In this document: positions 1 to 8,094 of the stretch, piece by piece
Numbering within the stretch: the first letter of the stretch is position 1
How the letters are laid out: every line of letters starts with the position of its first letter
Assembly (NCBI GenBank): GCA_017519305.1
Contig: JAFWSN010000002.1
Coordinates: 124,001 to 188,000 of the forward strand
Direction of reading: 5' to 3'
Length of the DNA: 64,000 nt
Source of the DNA: Candidatus Saccharimonadota bacterium
GTDB taxonomy: Bacteria > Patescibacteriota > Saccharimonadia > Saccharimonadales > Saccharimonadaceae
Translations under genes and position numbers: made by a program
The notes under the pieces: generated by a model
What the model saw: the letters and a program-made list of their open reading frames with translations, nothing else
Databases searched by the model: none
Told to the model about the DNA's origin: nothing

Positions 1-630
1 ATCCTCACCAAGGGAGCGCATAACTTCTTGTAGGGAATTAGTTGGTACAATTGCAGCGACTTCACTCTCAACTTTATCTACTAAGATTTTTTCAGCCAAA
101 CGATAACCATCAGTAGCAGCCACCGCAAGCTCATTATTAATAGTATTAAAATATACACCAGTTAAAGCTGGACGAGTTAAATCGTTAGAGCTAGCAATAA
201 TTACTTGATTGATACCAGTCTTAAACTCATCCACACCCATTTTAAAGACCACAGCTTCTTTTTCATTAATTTCTGGAAGTTCAGGGAAGTCATCGGCCAA
301 AGTACCATTAATAGTAGAGGAATATTTACCAGCTGAGATAGTGATCTTAGTATCCTTAGCTGAAATAGTAATATTCTCACCCTTAGGAAGATTTGAAACA
401 AACTCAGCTAAAAGCCTTGCCGGTACCGTAACTACACCATCCGAAGAGCTTGAAACTGGAAGATAATCAACTACTGCCATATCTAGATTAGTAGTAGTAA
501 ATGTTACTTTCTTATTATCAACCCTAATTAATACATTATTTAATACTGGCAAGGTAACTTTTCCTGTCGCGATCCTACTCACCAAATTTAACGCTTTTGA
601 TAATTTTTCTTGTGTTACTTCAATTTTCAT
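1..630 (-). CDS. dnaN: DNA polymerase III beta sliding clamp, N-terminal part (runs off the window)
   Basis: The reverse frame from the ATG at 630 stays open for 210 codons to the window edge. It begins MKIEVTQEKLSKALNLVSRI and continues with the beta-clamp pattern (LPVLNNVLI, then AATDGYRLA near the end of the visible part). The product would be the ring-shaped processivity factor that tethers DNA polymerase to DNA. About half of the usual ~370-residue protein is visible; the C-terminal third domain lies outside. A GGAG-type Shine-Dalgarno (in reverse, AAAGGAG) precedes the ATG. The gene lies downstream of dnaA in the same orientation, the classical bacterial origin arrangement. Confidence 0.95.
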   Translation of the reverse strand, partial: MKIEVTQEKLSKALNLVSRIATGKVTLPVLNNVLIRVDNKKVTFTTTNLDMAVVDYLPVSSSSDGVVTVPARLLAEFVSNLPKGENITISAKDTKITISAGKYSSTINGTLADDFPELPEINEKEAVVFKMGVDEFKTGINQVIIASSNDLTRPALTGVYFNTINNELAVAATDGYRLAEKILVDKVESEVAAIVPTNSLQEVMRSLGED

Positions 631-878
631 TTCAAACTCCTTTCCTTAATTAATTAAATAATTTAATAGTAGTAATAATAGGCTGTGTGGAAAACGTGTA
701 AAACATACTATTCAATAGATAAGAATTTCTGTTTAAAACTATGTTTGAAACTTTTGAATTCTTATGTGAATAACTCACTTTTTCCACTAATTTTAATGTC
801 CTAAATTTTTTTCCACTTTTTAATTCACAATTTTTCAACGTACTTTTTGACAGGTTTTTACACAACTTTATCCACATT
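631..878. other. dnaA-dnaN intergenic region, probable part of the replication origin
   Basis: This 248-bp stretch is very AT-rich and has no credible gene. It contains a perfect E. coli-type DnaA box TTATCCACA at 868-876, and close variants on the other strand at 686-694 (TGTGGAAAA) and 765-773 (TGTGAATAA). There are further TTTTCCACT-like sites at 782-790 and 811-819. Clustered DnaA boxes with runs of T beside dnaA are typical of bacterial oriC. The AT-rich patch near 640-680 could serve as the unwinding element, which is an inference. Confidence 0.6.
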
Positions 879-2240
879 TCACCCATAAATCTTTTCCTTT
901 ATCTCTTCAATTTGATCACGTAGGGTAAAATTCAGCTTTAAATTATTTTCGATTTTTTCAATACCATGCATCACTGTTGAGTGGTCTCTTCCTCCTACTT
1001 CAGCACCGATTTTATTAGTAGATAAACCAAGCTCCTTGGATAGTAAGAACATAGCTACTTGTCTAGCATTATTAATATTGGAAACACGACTCTGGCCACA
1101 GAGTTCTTTAGTAGTGATTTGATAATATCTAGCTACCTTATCGATAATATTACGCGCTGAAACAGAATGCATCTTAGAAGTCTTCTGAACGCTTACGGCA
1201 CCACTTCTGATGAGCTCGAGAGGAGTTAATCCGCGTACATCAGCTATGAGGTTGATTTTTGCGAGTTCACTTTCGAGGTCACGAATATTAGTATTAATAT
1301 TTTCTGCAATATATTCGATGGCTTCATCTTCAATCTCGATTCCATCAAATTCAGCCTTGGATTTAAGGATTGCGCATTTATCTTCAAACTTAGGTAACTG
1401 TAAATCAAACGCACCACCCCAGGTTAATCTTGAGGCAAGACGTTCATCCATGGTTTTAATTTGATTTGGTAGACGATCGGAAGCGATAATAATTTGTTTA
1501 TTAAGTTGATAAAGGTCATTGAAGATCGTAAAGAACTCTTCCTGACTCTTTTCCTTACCGACAATCGACTGAATATCATCCACAATTAAAACATCAAGTT
1601 TTTGGAATTTTTTATGGAACTCTTTACCCTTATTATTTTGTACAGCATCTACGAAATCTGCGTAGAAATGAGGCATTGGAATATATAAAACTTTAGCCTT
1701 AGGATTATTCTTTAAAATCTCATTACCAATTGCTTGGATTAAGTGGGTTTTACCAAGACCAGAACCACCATAAAGGAAGAACGGGTTGTAGCTAGTGCCG
1801 GGCGCATTAATAATACTACGTGCCGCTGATACAGCTAGGTCGTTATTGGAGCCAATCACGAAATTAGATAGAGTATAGCGGCCATTTAAACCAGTCTCTT
1901 GGCTAGCGACATCTTTAAGTTGAGCTCGTTTAGCAGTGATGTGTTGACGCATAGTATCATCACTGCGAGTAACCTCGCGTGGCTTAATCTTTGGTTTATT
2001 GGTAGCCTGGATCTCAAAATCAATCGACTTAACTTCTACACCATTATTAATGAGGGCACTTTTTATATCCTCGAAGTAGCGGCTACGAAGTTGTTTAACA
2101 AAGAAAGAATTTTTGACGCCAATTTTAATATTTCCACTCTCAGTTGAGATAAGGGAAATATCAGAAAACCAAGTAGAAAAATTAGCCTTCGACACTTTTT
2201 GTTCGACTTCGGCTAGAACATTTTTCCACACATCGTACAT
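879..2240 (-). CDS. dnaA: chromosomal replication initiator DnaA
   Basis: The 453-residue protein has the four-domain DnaA layout: an N-terminal interaction domain (MYDVWKNVLAEVEQKVSKAN), a variable linker around residues 80-110, and an AAA+ ATPase with Walker A GGSGLGKTHL and Walker B VLIVDDIQ. It ends in the DNA-binding domain with signature GGRDHSTVMHG. It binds DnaA boxes and melts oriC. The length is normal for the family. The ATG at 2240 is preceded by an AAGGAGG Shine-Dalgarno, with a TATAAT on the minus strand at 2268-2263. The Shine-Dalgarno can pair within a short GCCT...AGGC hairpin, so some control of translation is possible. Variant DnaA boxes lie on both sides of the gene, compatible with autoregulation. 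Confidence 0.98.
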   Translation of the reverse strand: MYDVWKNVLAEVEQKVSKANFSTWFSDISLISTESGNIKIGVKNSFFVKQLRSRYFEDIKSALINNGVEVKSIDFEIQATNKPKIKPREVTRSDDTMRQHITAKRAQLKDVASQETGLNGRYTLSNFVIGSNNDLAVSAARSIINAPGTSYNPFFLYGGSGLGKTHLIQAIGNEILKNNPKAKVLYIPMPHFYADFVDAVQNNKGKEFHKKFQKLDVLIVDDIQSIVGKEKSQEEFFTIFNDLYQLNKQIIIASDRLPNQIKTMDERLASRLTWGGAFDLQLPKFEDKCAILKSKAEFDGIEIEDEAIEYIAENINTNIRDLESELAKINLIADVRGLTPLELIRSGAVSVQKTSKMHSVSARNIIDKVARYYQITTKELCGQSRVSNINNARQVAMFLLSKELGLSTNKIGAEVGGRDHSTVMHGIEKIENNLKLNFTLRDQIEEIKEKIYG

Positions 2241-2462
2241 TTTTGGCCTCCTTCAAGGCTTAATTATACACGAACTCCAGACTTTTCCACAGGTTTTTAT
2301 CTATAATTTTTTATGGTCTAATAATAAAAAATTTTACAGGGGTGATTTTTCCACAACTCAAAACTCGTCCCTAATTATAATGTGGAAAACTTCTTGAAAA
2401 ATGTGGAAAAATGCGCTATACTAAGACAAGATTTTGAAAATATTAAAAATTTAAGGAATAAT
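2241..2462. other. dnaA-rpmH intergenic region with variant DnaA boxes
   Basis: This divergent, AT-rich region holds four identical boxes TTTTCCACA: 2283-2291 and 2347-2355 on the plus strand, and 2381-2389 and 2402-2410 as TGTGGAAAA. The variant differs from TTATCCACA at one base and is the form known from cyanobacterial origins. Together with the boxes at 631-878 this suggests an origin split around dnaA. The region also carries the divergent promoters of dnaA and rpmH. Confidence 0.6.
2394..2422 (+). promoter_or_regulatory. rpmH promoter overlapping a DnaA box
   Basis: TTGAAA at 2394-2399 and TATACT at 2417-2422 are separated by 17 bp, a near-consensus sigma-70-type promoter. The spacer contains the box TGTGGAAAA at 2402-2410, and another box ends 5 bp upstream of the -35. 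DnaA bound here would be expected to block RNA polymerase. Confidence 0.7.
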
Positions 2463-2600
2463 ATGCCAAAACGTACATACCAACCACACAAGCGCCAACG
2501 CGCCGTGGAACACGGTTTTATGAAGCGTAACGCAACCAAGAATGGTAAAAAAGTCTTGGCTCGCCGCCGCCTCAAAGGTCGTGCACGTCTTACAGCTTAA
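2463..2600 (+). CDS. rpmH: 50S ribosomal protein L34
   Basis: The 45-residue, strongly basic protein [20 protein letters not shown]... ends GRARLTA and matches the full length of L34, a large-subunit ribosomal protein. The ATG at 2463 is chosen over longer in-frame starts because L34 proteins begin with this M-K/P-R-T-Y/F-Q-P pattern and because an AAGGA Shine-Dalgarno lies just upstream. It is followed directly by a hairpin terminator, so it is separated transcriptionally from rnpA. Confidence 0.97.
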   Translation: MPKRTYQPHKRQRAVEHGFMKRNATKNGKKVLARRRLKGRARLTA

Positions 2601-2631
2601 AAAAATATCCCTTATTAAAGGGATATTTTTT
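2599..2631 (+). terminator. intrinsic terminator after rpmH
   Basis: An inverted repeat AAAAAATATCCCTT / AAGGGATATTTTTT starts at the rpmH stop codon and ends in a T run. The stem is AT-rich apart from a CCC/GGG core. Confidence 0.75.
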
Positions 2632-2636
2632 AGTGG

Positions 2637-2642
2637 TATAAT
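2637..2642 (+). promoter_or_regulatory. rnpA -10 element
   Basis: TATAAT lies 10 nt before the rnpA ATG and directly after the rpmH terminator. There is no Shine-Dalgarno, so the transcript would have only a few nucleotides of leader. Confidence 0.6.
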
Positions 2643-2652
2643 ATATATATAG

Positions 2653-2994
2653 ATGTTAAATAAAAAATATCGTTTCCATTCTCGAGGTGGTGTAAGATAC
2701 GTTTTTCAAAAGGGAAAGACTGTTCGTTCCCAAAAAATGTCTCTTACTACCTTAGATAACGACCGCGGCTTTACGCGTGTCGCCGTTGTGGTGTCGAAAA
2801 AAGTTCTAAAAACCGCCGTTGGTCGCAACCGTATTCGCCGCCGTGTCTATGAAGCTATCCGTAAAAACTTTGAAGATATGCCACTAGAAAAGGATTATAT
2901 TTTTACTGTGTTCACCAAAGAAATTGGTACAATGTCCGAAAAAGAACTTGAAAAAATCCTCGGCGACCTAGTTGCCGATGCATCTATTCTTTGA
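2653..2994 (+). CDS. rnpA: ribonuclease P protein component
   Basis: The 113-residue basic protein carries the RNase P protein signature (GRNRIRRRVYEAIR) in its central helix, with the N-terminal MLNKKYRFHSRGGVRYVFQKG matching the start of the family. It binds the catalytic RNase P RNA and helps remove 5' leaders from pre-tRNAs. Length is normal. The gene ends in TGA, a real use of UGA as stop, and the yidC -10 element begins at the next base. Confidence 0.95.
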   Translation: MLNKKYRFHSRGGVRYVFQKGKTVRSQKMSLTTLDNDRGFTRVAVVVSKKVLKTAVGRNRIRRRVYEAIRKNFEDMPLEKDYIFTVFTKEIGTMSEKELEKILGDLVADASIL

Positions 2995-3000
2995 TATAAT
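2995..3000 (+). promoter_or_regulatory. yidC promoter, leaderless type
   Basis: TGATATAAT overlaps the rnpA stop codon. The TATAAT ends 7 nt before the ATG at 3008, so transcription is expected to begin at or next to the start codon. Confidence 0.65.
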
Positions 3001-3007
3001 TACTCTA

Positions 3008-4171
3008 ATGAGTAAAAAGAAGGTTATCGCATTATTAATTTTAATTGCCGCTATTGTCGGGATGATTCTGACTGGCGGATTTTTTGAATTGATTGATTTT
3101 CTCGTTGTCCGCCCAATCGTCAACATTCTCTTTATGACTTATAACTTGGTTGGTGACTTCGGTCTTGCAATTATTATCTTTACTATCCTTGTAAAGCTAG
3201 CAATGTTCCCACTTACCAAAAAACAATTGCGTCAAACACGCCTCATGAAGAAGCTTCAGCCAGAGCTTGCTCAAATTCGTAAGAATTGCAACGGTAACAA
3301 GCAGCTCGAATCGCTCCAAACCATGGATCTTTACAAGCGCTACAATGTTAAACCAGCCGGCTCTCTTTTAACGCTTCTTATTCAGCTTCCAATCTTTATC
3401 GCTATCTTTGGCGCAATTCGTGTAATTGCTACCCCTACTCCAAAAGATAATATTACTAACCGCGCTTACGAGATTGTTGCCTACGACGGTTCAATCATCA
3501 AAGATCTCAAAGATAAGCAAATTACTTACCTAGATAATCTTGAGAAACAAATCGAAGAAGCTAAAAAAGCCGAAGAAAAACCAGCTGAAGAAACTCCAGC
3601 CGAGGGTGAAGAAGAGCAGGAAGAAACCACTGTTGAGTCTGCTGTTTACGATTTCCATCCACAACTCTTTGGCAAGATTAATCTCGACGTAAAGGCTAGT
3701 GATGTACTTAGCAACTATAGTAATAGCGCCCTGTTCATCTTCCTTTGTGCTGTAGCTGCCGCAGTAGTACAATATATTATCACTCGTCAACAATCCCCAT
3801 CGGGCAAATCCGAGAAAAATAAGGGTTTCCGTGCCATTCTTAAAGAAGCTAGAGAGGGCAAAGAGGTTGATCAGAGCGAAATTAACGCTTATTCCACCAA
3901 ACAGATGGCTGCACTTATGCCTCTCATGATGTTCTTCATCATGTTTAACCTTCATGGTGCACTTGCTTTCTATTACTTCCTCAGTAACCTACTCACAGTT
4001 GTTCAACAAAAGGTCATTTTGGCTAAGACTCGCGACGAGCTCGACGATATGACCGACAAAACCATTCTTAAAGAACTTAACAAAATTCAGGAAGCTGAAA
4101 TTGTAAACAAAAAAACAGGAACAAAAATTACACGTATCTCCGCTAAAGATATTAAAAAGAAAAGGAGATAA
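3008..4171 (+). CDS. yidC: membrane protein insertase YidC/Oxa1
   Basis: The 387-residue polytopic protein inserts and folds inner-membrane proteins. Seen: an N-terminal hydrophobic segment (residues ~5-25), the conserved YidC first core helix with a basic residue in the groove (Lys in ILVKLAMFPL, where many have Arg), and a long cytoplasmic loop rich in K/E. A hydrophobic segment, a Glu/Pro-rich insert (around residues 180-215) and C-terminal core helices (QMAALMPLMMFFIMF) follow. The ATG at 3008 (MSKKKVIALL) is preferred to an in-frame ATG at 2972 inside rnpA, because a TATAAT sits just upstream and the membrane segment starts properly. A lysine-rich tail follows the last helix. Neighbour jag starts 5 bp downstream. 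Confidence 0.93.
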   Translation: MSKKKVIALLILIAAIVGMILTGGFFELIDFLVVRPIVNILFMTYNLVGDFGLAIIIFTILVKLAMFPLTKKQLRQTRLMKKLQPELAQIRKNCNGNKQLESLQTMDLYKRYNVKPAGSLLTLLIQLPIFIAIFGAIRVIATPTPKDNITNRAYEIVAYDGSIIKDLKDKQITYLDNLEKQIEEAKKAEEKPAEETPAEGEEEQEETTVESAVYDFHPQLFGKINLDVKASDVLSNYSNSALFIFLCAVAAAVVQYIITRQQSPSGKSEKNKGFRAILKEAREGKEVDQSEINAYSTKQMAALMPLMMFFIMFNLHGALAFYYFLSNLLTVVQQKVILAKTRDELDDMTDKTILKELNKIQEAEIVNKKTGTKITRISAKDIKKKRR

Positions 4172-4176
4172 CAACC

Positions 4177-4644
4177 ATGAATAAAGACGAATCGATCCGC
4201 TTCGCTGCCAAGTACCTCGAAGATTTACTTAGCTTCTTTGGTATTAACGTAGCCGTTTACTCGACCATCGACGACGAAGTTATCCAACTATCCGTTCCGT
4301 CTACTTCTCTAAACTCGCTTCTCATCGGCAAGAACGCCGATAATCTCCGCGCCCTGCAACACATCGTTCAGGCTGCCTTGATCGCTCGTGATGGAGAAGT
4401 TACCCGCGTCAACGTTGATGTTGCCGACTACAAGCGCCAACGTGCTGACCGCATTGCCGACAAGGCCGAGAACTGGATTAGAAAAGTTCGCGAAACCGGG
4501 GAACCAATGCGCATTGATCTTAATGCTGCAGACCGCCGCGTTGTTCACAAACTTGCTGAAGACTATTCGGATATTACTACTCACTCTGAAGGTGAAGGCA
4601 GGGAACGCCAACTCATCATTGAGAAGATTAAAACCACAGAATAA
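4177..4644 (+). CDS. jag: KH/R3H RNA-binding protein Jag (KhpB/EloR type)
   Basis: The 155-residue protein has a KH-type segment (LLIGKNADNLRALQHIV, about residues 48-70) followed by an R3H domain near residues 85-150, with Arg/His signature around DRRVVHKLAEDY. The N-terminal Jag-N domain of larger homologues is reduced to about 40 residues. The family binds RNA and influences cell elongation and division. It follows yidC by 5 bp, with a Shine-Dalgarno AAAGGAG inside the yidC end, the conserved rnpA-yidC-jag order. Confidence 0.92.
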   Translation: MNKDESIRFAAKYLEDLLSFFGINVAVYSTIDDEVIQLSVPSTSLNSLLIGKNADNLRALQHIVQAALIARDGEVTRVNVDVADYKRQRADRIADKAENWIRKVRETGEPMRIDLNAADRRVVHKLAEDYSDITTHSEGEGRERQLIIEKIKTTE

Positions 4645-4652
4645 AAACCATC

Positions 4653-4679
4653 AAAAAGCCCTCTTCGGAGGGCTTTTTG
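4653..4679. terminator. bidirectional terminator between jag and the LCP gene
   Basis: The stem AAAAAGCCCTC / GAGGGCTTTTT with a TTCG tetraloop has T runs readable in both directions. It separates two convergent genes. Confidence 0.9.
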
Positions 4680-6524
4680 TTATTCAGCTTTAGTTTCTTC
4701 ACCGATGATAATAATGATGTCGATACCTTCGGTCTCAATATTATCTGGTGCATCAAAATCTTCAAACTGTACACCATAATACTTCTTAAGAGCCTGTACG
4801 GTGTTGGTTACGCGCTCATCTAATGAATAGATAATAATGTCCTTATATTCACCTTCTGGGGCATCGCCAATCTCGACAATATTATATCCTTCTTGTTCAA
4901 GGGCTTCTTGCGCCTCTCTAGCCACGCCGCCGACGCCAGAACCATTCAAAATCTTAATTCTAGCTGCTTCGCGCGTGATTGGGCTATCAGACAACTGCTC
5001 TTTGACGCGGTTACGAATTGCATAATAATTACCATCGCCAGCTGATGGAACTACGTAAGAAATACCATTGATCATAGCGGTAGAGAAGTAATAAACGCCG
5101 CTGTCATAGTCTACGAGTGGAACTTGGCGAGTGCTGTTTAGATCGAAATCATAAGTTAACTTAATAGCGGTTTTAATATTACTCATTGAAAAGTTAGTGC
5201 GAAGGTTATCGCCAAGAGTATTAAATAGGCCGATTAAAGTATCAAACCCAAGATTGCTCTTATAAATTTGATCTTTGATACCGATCAAAATCTTCTGTTG
5301 ACTATTGCCGCGGGAGAAGTCGCCCATGCGGGTTTGGTAGCGAGCACGAGAAATACCAAGTGCTTGGTGCCCATTGATGGTGGTTGGCGTATTTTCGTAA
5401 ATCATTTCAACGTGGTTGCCATCCGCATCGACGTAGTCATATTCAATAGTTTCATCAAGCGTAATAGTAATACCGCCGATTGCATCTACGATTTGGACTA
5501 GAGAACCCCAGTTTACATGAGCAAAATACTGAAAATCGATGCCGAGTATTTCTGAAGCAGTGTCCATTAAGGCTCGTGCGCCACCTTCTTCATTGTTATC
5601 ATCTAAATTATGACACCAATATACTTCGTTAATCTTGCCGGTACCAGTGCAGCGATCGCGTACTTTGAGATCTCGAGGCAAGCTGATCATTACGATATCA
5701 CCAGTTTTTTGGTCAATCGAGATTGCCATGATGGAATCGGTAAGCTGCGCACCATCATGTTCCACGTTGCTGCCTTCAATCTCGGAACCTTTCATATTGT
5801 AGCCACTGGTGCCAAAGGCCAAGATATTGGTGCGGCCATTTTCATCGGTATCAAGCGGTTCATAATTATCGCTAAACATTGTACCGATAGCATCAAAGAT
5901 ATTACCTCTGCCGCCAGTAATTCTTGCAATAATGTCATTGCCCCAGATACAAAGCCAACAACCAGCGCCAAGTATTAAAACGACAATTACCAAAATAATC
6001 GTAATAATAACGGTTTTTACTTTGGATTTTTTCTTACCCTCTTTTTTCTCTTTCTTGGCAGCTTTTCTCTCGGCTTTTTTTGCCTTTTTAGCTAACTTTT
6101 TCTCTAATTTTGGGTCGATATCGTCTTCGTCAACATGTTTTTTCATAGGCTCTTCAGATTCGGTTAGGGAATTGCTTTCGGAATCAAAATCAAAAGTTTC
6201 AACTGGAGCCAAAAAATCATCAACGGTTACTTTGCGTTGCTTACGAGAAGTTTTTTTCTCTTTTTTAGCGACCTTCTTCTCGGTTTTTTCATCGACAACA
6301 GGTTCTTCAAAAATCTCTTCAAGATAAACATCTTCACTAGGGGTAGGTTCAACAACTGGCTCTACGGCAGCGACTTTAATCTTTTTGACTGGCTTTTTAG
6401 CCGGTTTAACAGTTGACTTCGCAGTTTTCTTCTTTGGTGCTGGGATGCCGTCGATACTGGTCTTTTTAGTAGTTTTTTTATCGCGACGGAACTCTAGCCC
6501 ATCAATTGATTTATTTTTTTCCAT
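4680..6524 (-). CDS. LytR-CpsA-Psr (LCP) family protein with long charged N-terminus and LytR_C domain
   Basis: LCP enzymes attach lipid-linked glycopolymers to peptidoglycan or proteins at the outer membrane face. The 614-residue protein has ~165 cytoplasmic residues rich in Lys, Ala and Glu, then one membrane helix (about 170-192). The LCP domain runs from ~230, with the conserved Arg/Asp in SLPRDLKVRD and the later SRARYQTRMGDFSRGNSQQ block. A LytR_C domain follows near 515-600 (RIKILNGSGVGG). The N-terminal tail is much longer than usual and might bind cytoplasmic partners or nucleic acid (inference). A minus-strand TGCTATAAT ends 7 nt before the ATG, so the mRNA is probably leaderless. 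Confidence 0.92.
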   Translation of the reverse strand: MEKNKSIDGLEFRRDKKTTKKTSIDGIPAPKKKTAKSTVKPAKKPVKKIKVAAVEPVVEPTPSEDVYLEEIFEEPVVDEKTEKKVAKKEKKTSRKQRKVTVDDFLAPVETFDFDSESNSLTESEEPMKKHVDEDDIDPKLEKKLAKKAKKAERKAAKKEKKEGKKKSKVKTVIITIILVIVVLILGAGCWLCIWGNDIIARITGGRGNIFDAIGTMFSDNYEPLDTDENGRTNILAFGTSGYNMKGSEIEGSNVEHDGAQLTDSIMAISIDQKTGDIVMISLPRDLKVRDRCTGTGKINEVYWCHNLDDNNEEGGARALMDTASEILGIDFQYFAHVNWGSLVQIVDAIGGITITLDETIEYDYVDADGNHVEMIYENTPTTINGHQALGISRARYQTRMGDFSRGNSQQKILIGIKDQIYKSNLGFDTLIGLFNTLGDNLRTNFSMSNIKTAIKLTYDFDLNSTRQVPLVDYDSGVYYFSTAMINGISYVVPSAGDGNYYAIRNRVKEQLSDSPITREAARIKILNGSGVGGVAREAQEALEQEGYNIVEIGDAPEGEYKDIIIYSLDERVTNTVQALKKYYGVQFEDFDAPDNIETEGIDIIIIIGEETKAE

Positions 6525-6531
6525 TGCTATT

Positions 6532-6540
6532 ATTATAGCA
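6532..6540 (-). promoter_or_regulatory. LCP gene promoter, extended -10, leaderless type
   Basis: On the minus strand TG-C-TATAAT (TATAAT at 6537-6532) ends 7 nt before the ATG at 6524. No Shine-Dalgarno is present. Confidence 0.65.
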
Positions 6541-6593
6541 TAACTACATTATTAAAAAGCTTTTAAATAGCTTACGAGAGCGGAGGTCTACAG

Positions 6594-7658
6594 ATGAAAA
6601 AACCGGAACGTCCCGAAAGAATATTCTATTTTGACTACCTTAGAATTTTAGCAATGGCTGCCGTGATGATTTTGCATATCGCCGCGCAAAATTTAAGAAG
6701 CGTGCCTATAGGATCTTTTGAATGGCAAACGTTTAATGTTGTAGATAGCTTCCAGCGTTGGGGCGTGCCGGTATTTGTAATGATCAGTGGCGCCCTATTC
6801 TTAAGCAAAGAACAGAAAATTGGTAAGATTTTCAAAAAGAATATCTTGCGCCTAGCGACAGCCTTTCTCTTTTGGTCACTAGCCTACACCTTATGGCAAA
6901 GATTTATCACTCACGACATCAGCACTAATTCTGACTTTGTAAACCATTTGATTCAGGGATATGGTCACCTATGGTTTGTTCCGATGATTATTGGACTTTA
7001 TATGATTAGTCCAATTCTTAGGAAGATCACCGAAAACCGAAGACTCGCTTGGTATTTTGTAATTCTTTCGATAATCTTTTCCATTATTATTCCGCAAACA
7101 ATAACTATATTTAGCTATAAATTCAACACTCTTCCTACAGCATTAAATATTGCGAACGATTCGCTAAGGATGCAGTTTGTTTTAGGCTACAGTGGATATT
7201 TTGTACTTGGCCACCTAATACACACAGCAGACATCAAACAATCGCTTAAGAAATATATTTATATAGCGGGAGTCTTAAGCGTGTTTTTTACGATTTTCGC
7301 TACCCTGTTTATGTCTACTAGAACGAATGAGCTAGTTGTGGATTTTTATCGAGAAATGACAATAAACGTTTTTGCTATGAGTGTCGCGGTGTTTGTTTTT
7401 GGTAAAAACCATATGAATAAGGCGATAAAGAATAAAACAAGACAAAGTTTTGTGCTGTTCCTTTCAAAATGTAGCTTTGGCATGTATCTATTCCATATGT
7501 TTAGCGTTAATATCCTTTGCTATTTCTTCCATTTCGATTCACTCGCGATTAATCCACTACTATCAATCCCGTCCATATTTATTATTACTTTCGTTTCATC
7601 GTTTGTCGTATCGGCAATCATAAACAAAATACCGATTCTTAATAAATATATAGTCTAG
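6594..7658 (+). CDS. membrane acyltransferase, acyltransferase-3 family
   Basis: The 354-residue polytopic protein opens with FYFDYLRILAMAAVMILHI, the first-helix motif of acyltransferase-3 (OatA/WecH/NodX-type) enzymes including the conserved His. It has the GHLWFVP motif after the third helix. About ten hydrophobic segments are visible. These enzymes O-acylate surface sugars, with acetyl-CoA as usual donor. The substrate cannot be told from sequence; the neighbouring LCP gene and glycopolymer region suggest a cell-wall or capsule sugar. Start ATG 6594 has a GGAGG Shine-Dalgarno at about 6580. It is divergent from the LCP gene. Confidence 0.85.
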   Translation: MKKPERPERIFYFDYLRILAMAAVMILHIAAQNLRSVPIGSFEWQTFNVVDSFQRWGVPVFVMISGALFLSKEQKIGKIFKKNILRLATAFLFWSLAYTLWQRFITHDISTNSDFVNHLIQGYGHLWFVPMIIGLYMISPILRKITENRRLAWYFVILSIIFSIIIPQTITIFSYKFNTLPTALNIANDSLRMQFVLGYSGYFVLGHLIHTADIKQSLKKYIYIAGVLSVFFTIFATLFMSTRTNELVVDFYREMTINVFAMSVAVFVFGKNHMNKAIKNKTRQSFVLFLSKCSFGMYLFHMFSVNILCYFFHFDSLAINPLLSIPSIFIITFVSSFVVSAIINKIPILNKYIV

Positions 7659-7687
7659 TGCAACTTTTGTTTTACAGAGAGTTATAT

Positions 7688-7693
7688 TATAAT
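7688..7693 (+). promoter_or_regulatory. promoter of the LexA-like gene, leaderless type
   Basis: TATAAT ends 8 nt upstream of the ATG at 7702 and no Shine-Dalgarno is visible. Confidence 0.6.
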
Positions 7694-7701
7694 AAAAATA
7701 T

Positions 7702-8040
7702 ATGAAGGTTAAGCTTACCAAAAAACAACTCGCATTACTGAATTTTTTGCAAGATTTCACAGAGGAAAATGGCTATTCGCCAACCTATCGCGAAATTCAA
7801 GCTGGCCTCGAGCTCTCATCTGTTTCTGCCGTAGCTGAACACATCGATAACTTAGTTGAAAAAGGTGTTATCAAAAAAGTCCCAGGCGCTGCTCGCTCCC
7901 TAGAGATTCTCGATTTTCGTCATCAGGAAACCGTAGACTTATTAAAGGCTAAGCTCGAAACCGCAACCGAATCAGAGAAGCAGATCTTAAAACAGGCTGC
8001 TGAAATTTTGGAGCTTGACCTCGAAGACGAAATCGCCTAA
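7702..8040 (+). CDS. LexA-like winged-helix DNA-binding protein without the S24 protease domain
   Basis: The first ~72 residues (LTKKQLALLNFLQDFTEENG, SPTYREIQAGLELSSVSAV, HIDNLVEKGVIKK) match the LexA N-terminal winged helix, including the P-T-x-R-E-I recognition-helix entry and the following GAARSLEIL. The rest is a ~40-residue acidic helix instead of the ~120-residue self-cleaving domain, so the Ala-Gly cleavage site and Ser/Lys dyad are absent. It could be a repressor of different logic or a remnant. Extended -10-like TATAAT (7688-7693) ends 8 nt before the ATG, so it is probably leaderless. Confidence 0.8.
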   Translation: MKVKLTKKQLALLNFLQDFTEENGYSPTYREIQAGLELSSVSAVAEHIDNLVEKGVIKKVPGAARSLEILDFRHQETVDLLKAKLETATESEKQILKQAAEILELDLEDEIA

Positions 8041-8094
8041 AACAGTTGACGCCCTTAGGGAAACCTGTTAAGCTTAAAAGAGGAGGACCACCTC

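Noticed and set aside
631-878. Open frames in the origin region on either strand, including one of 78 codons starting in the dnaA end.
   Set aside because: They are AT-rich, have no Shine-Dalgarno or family pattern, and cover DnaA boxes.
2372-2462. Longer N-terminal extension of rpmH from an ATG at 2382.
   Set aside because: The extension is not L34-like and would read through the promoter and two DnaA boxes.
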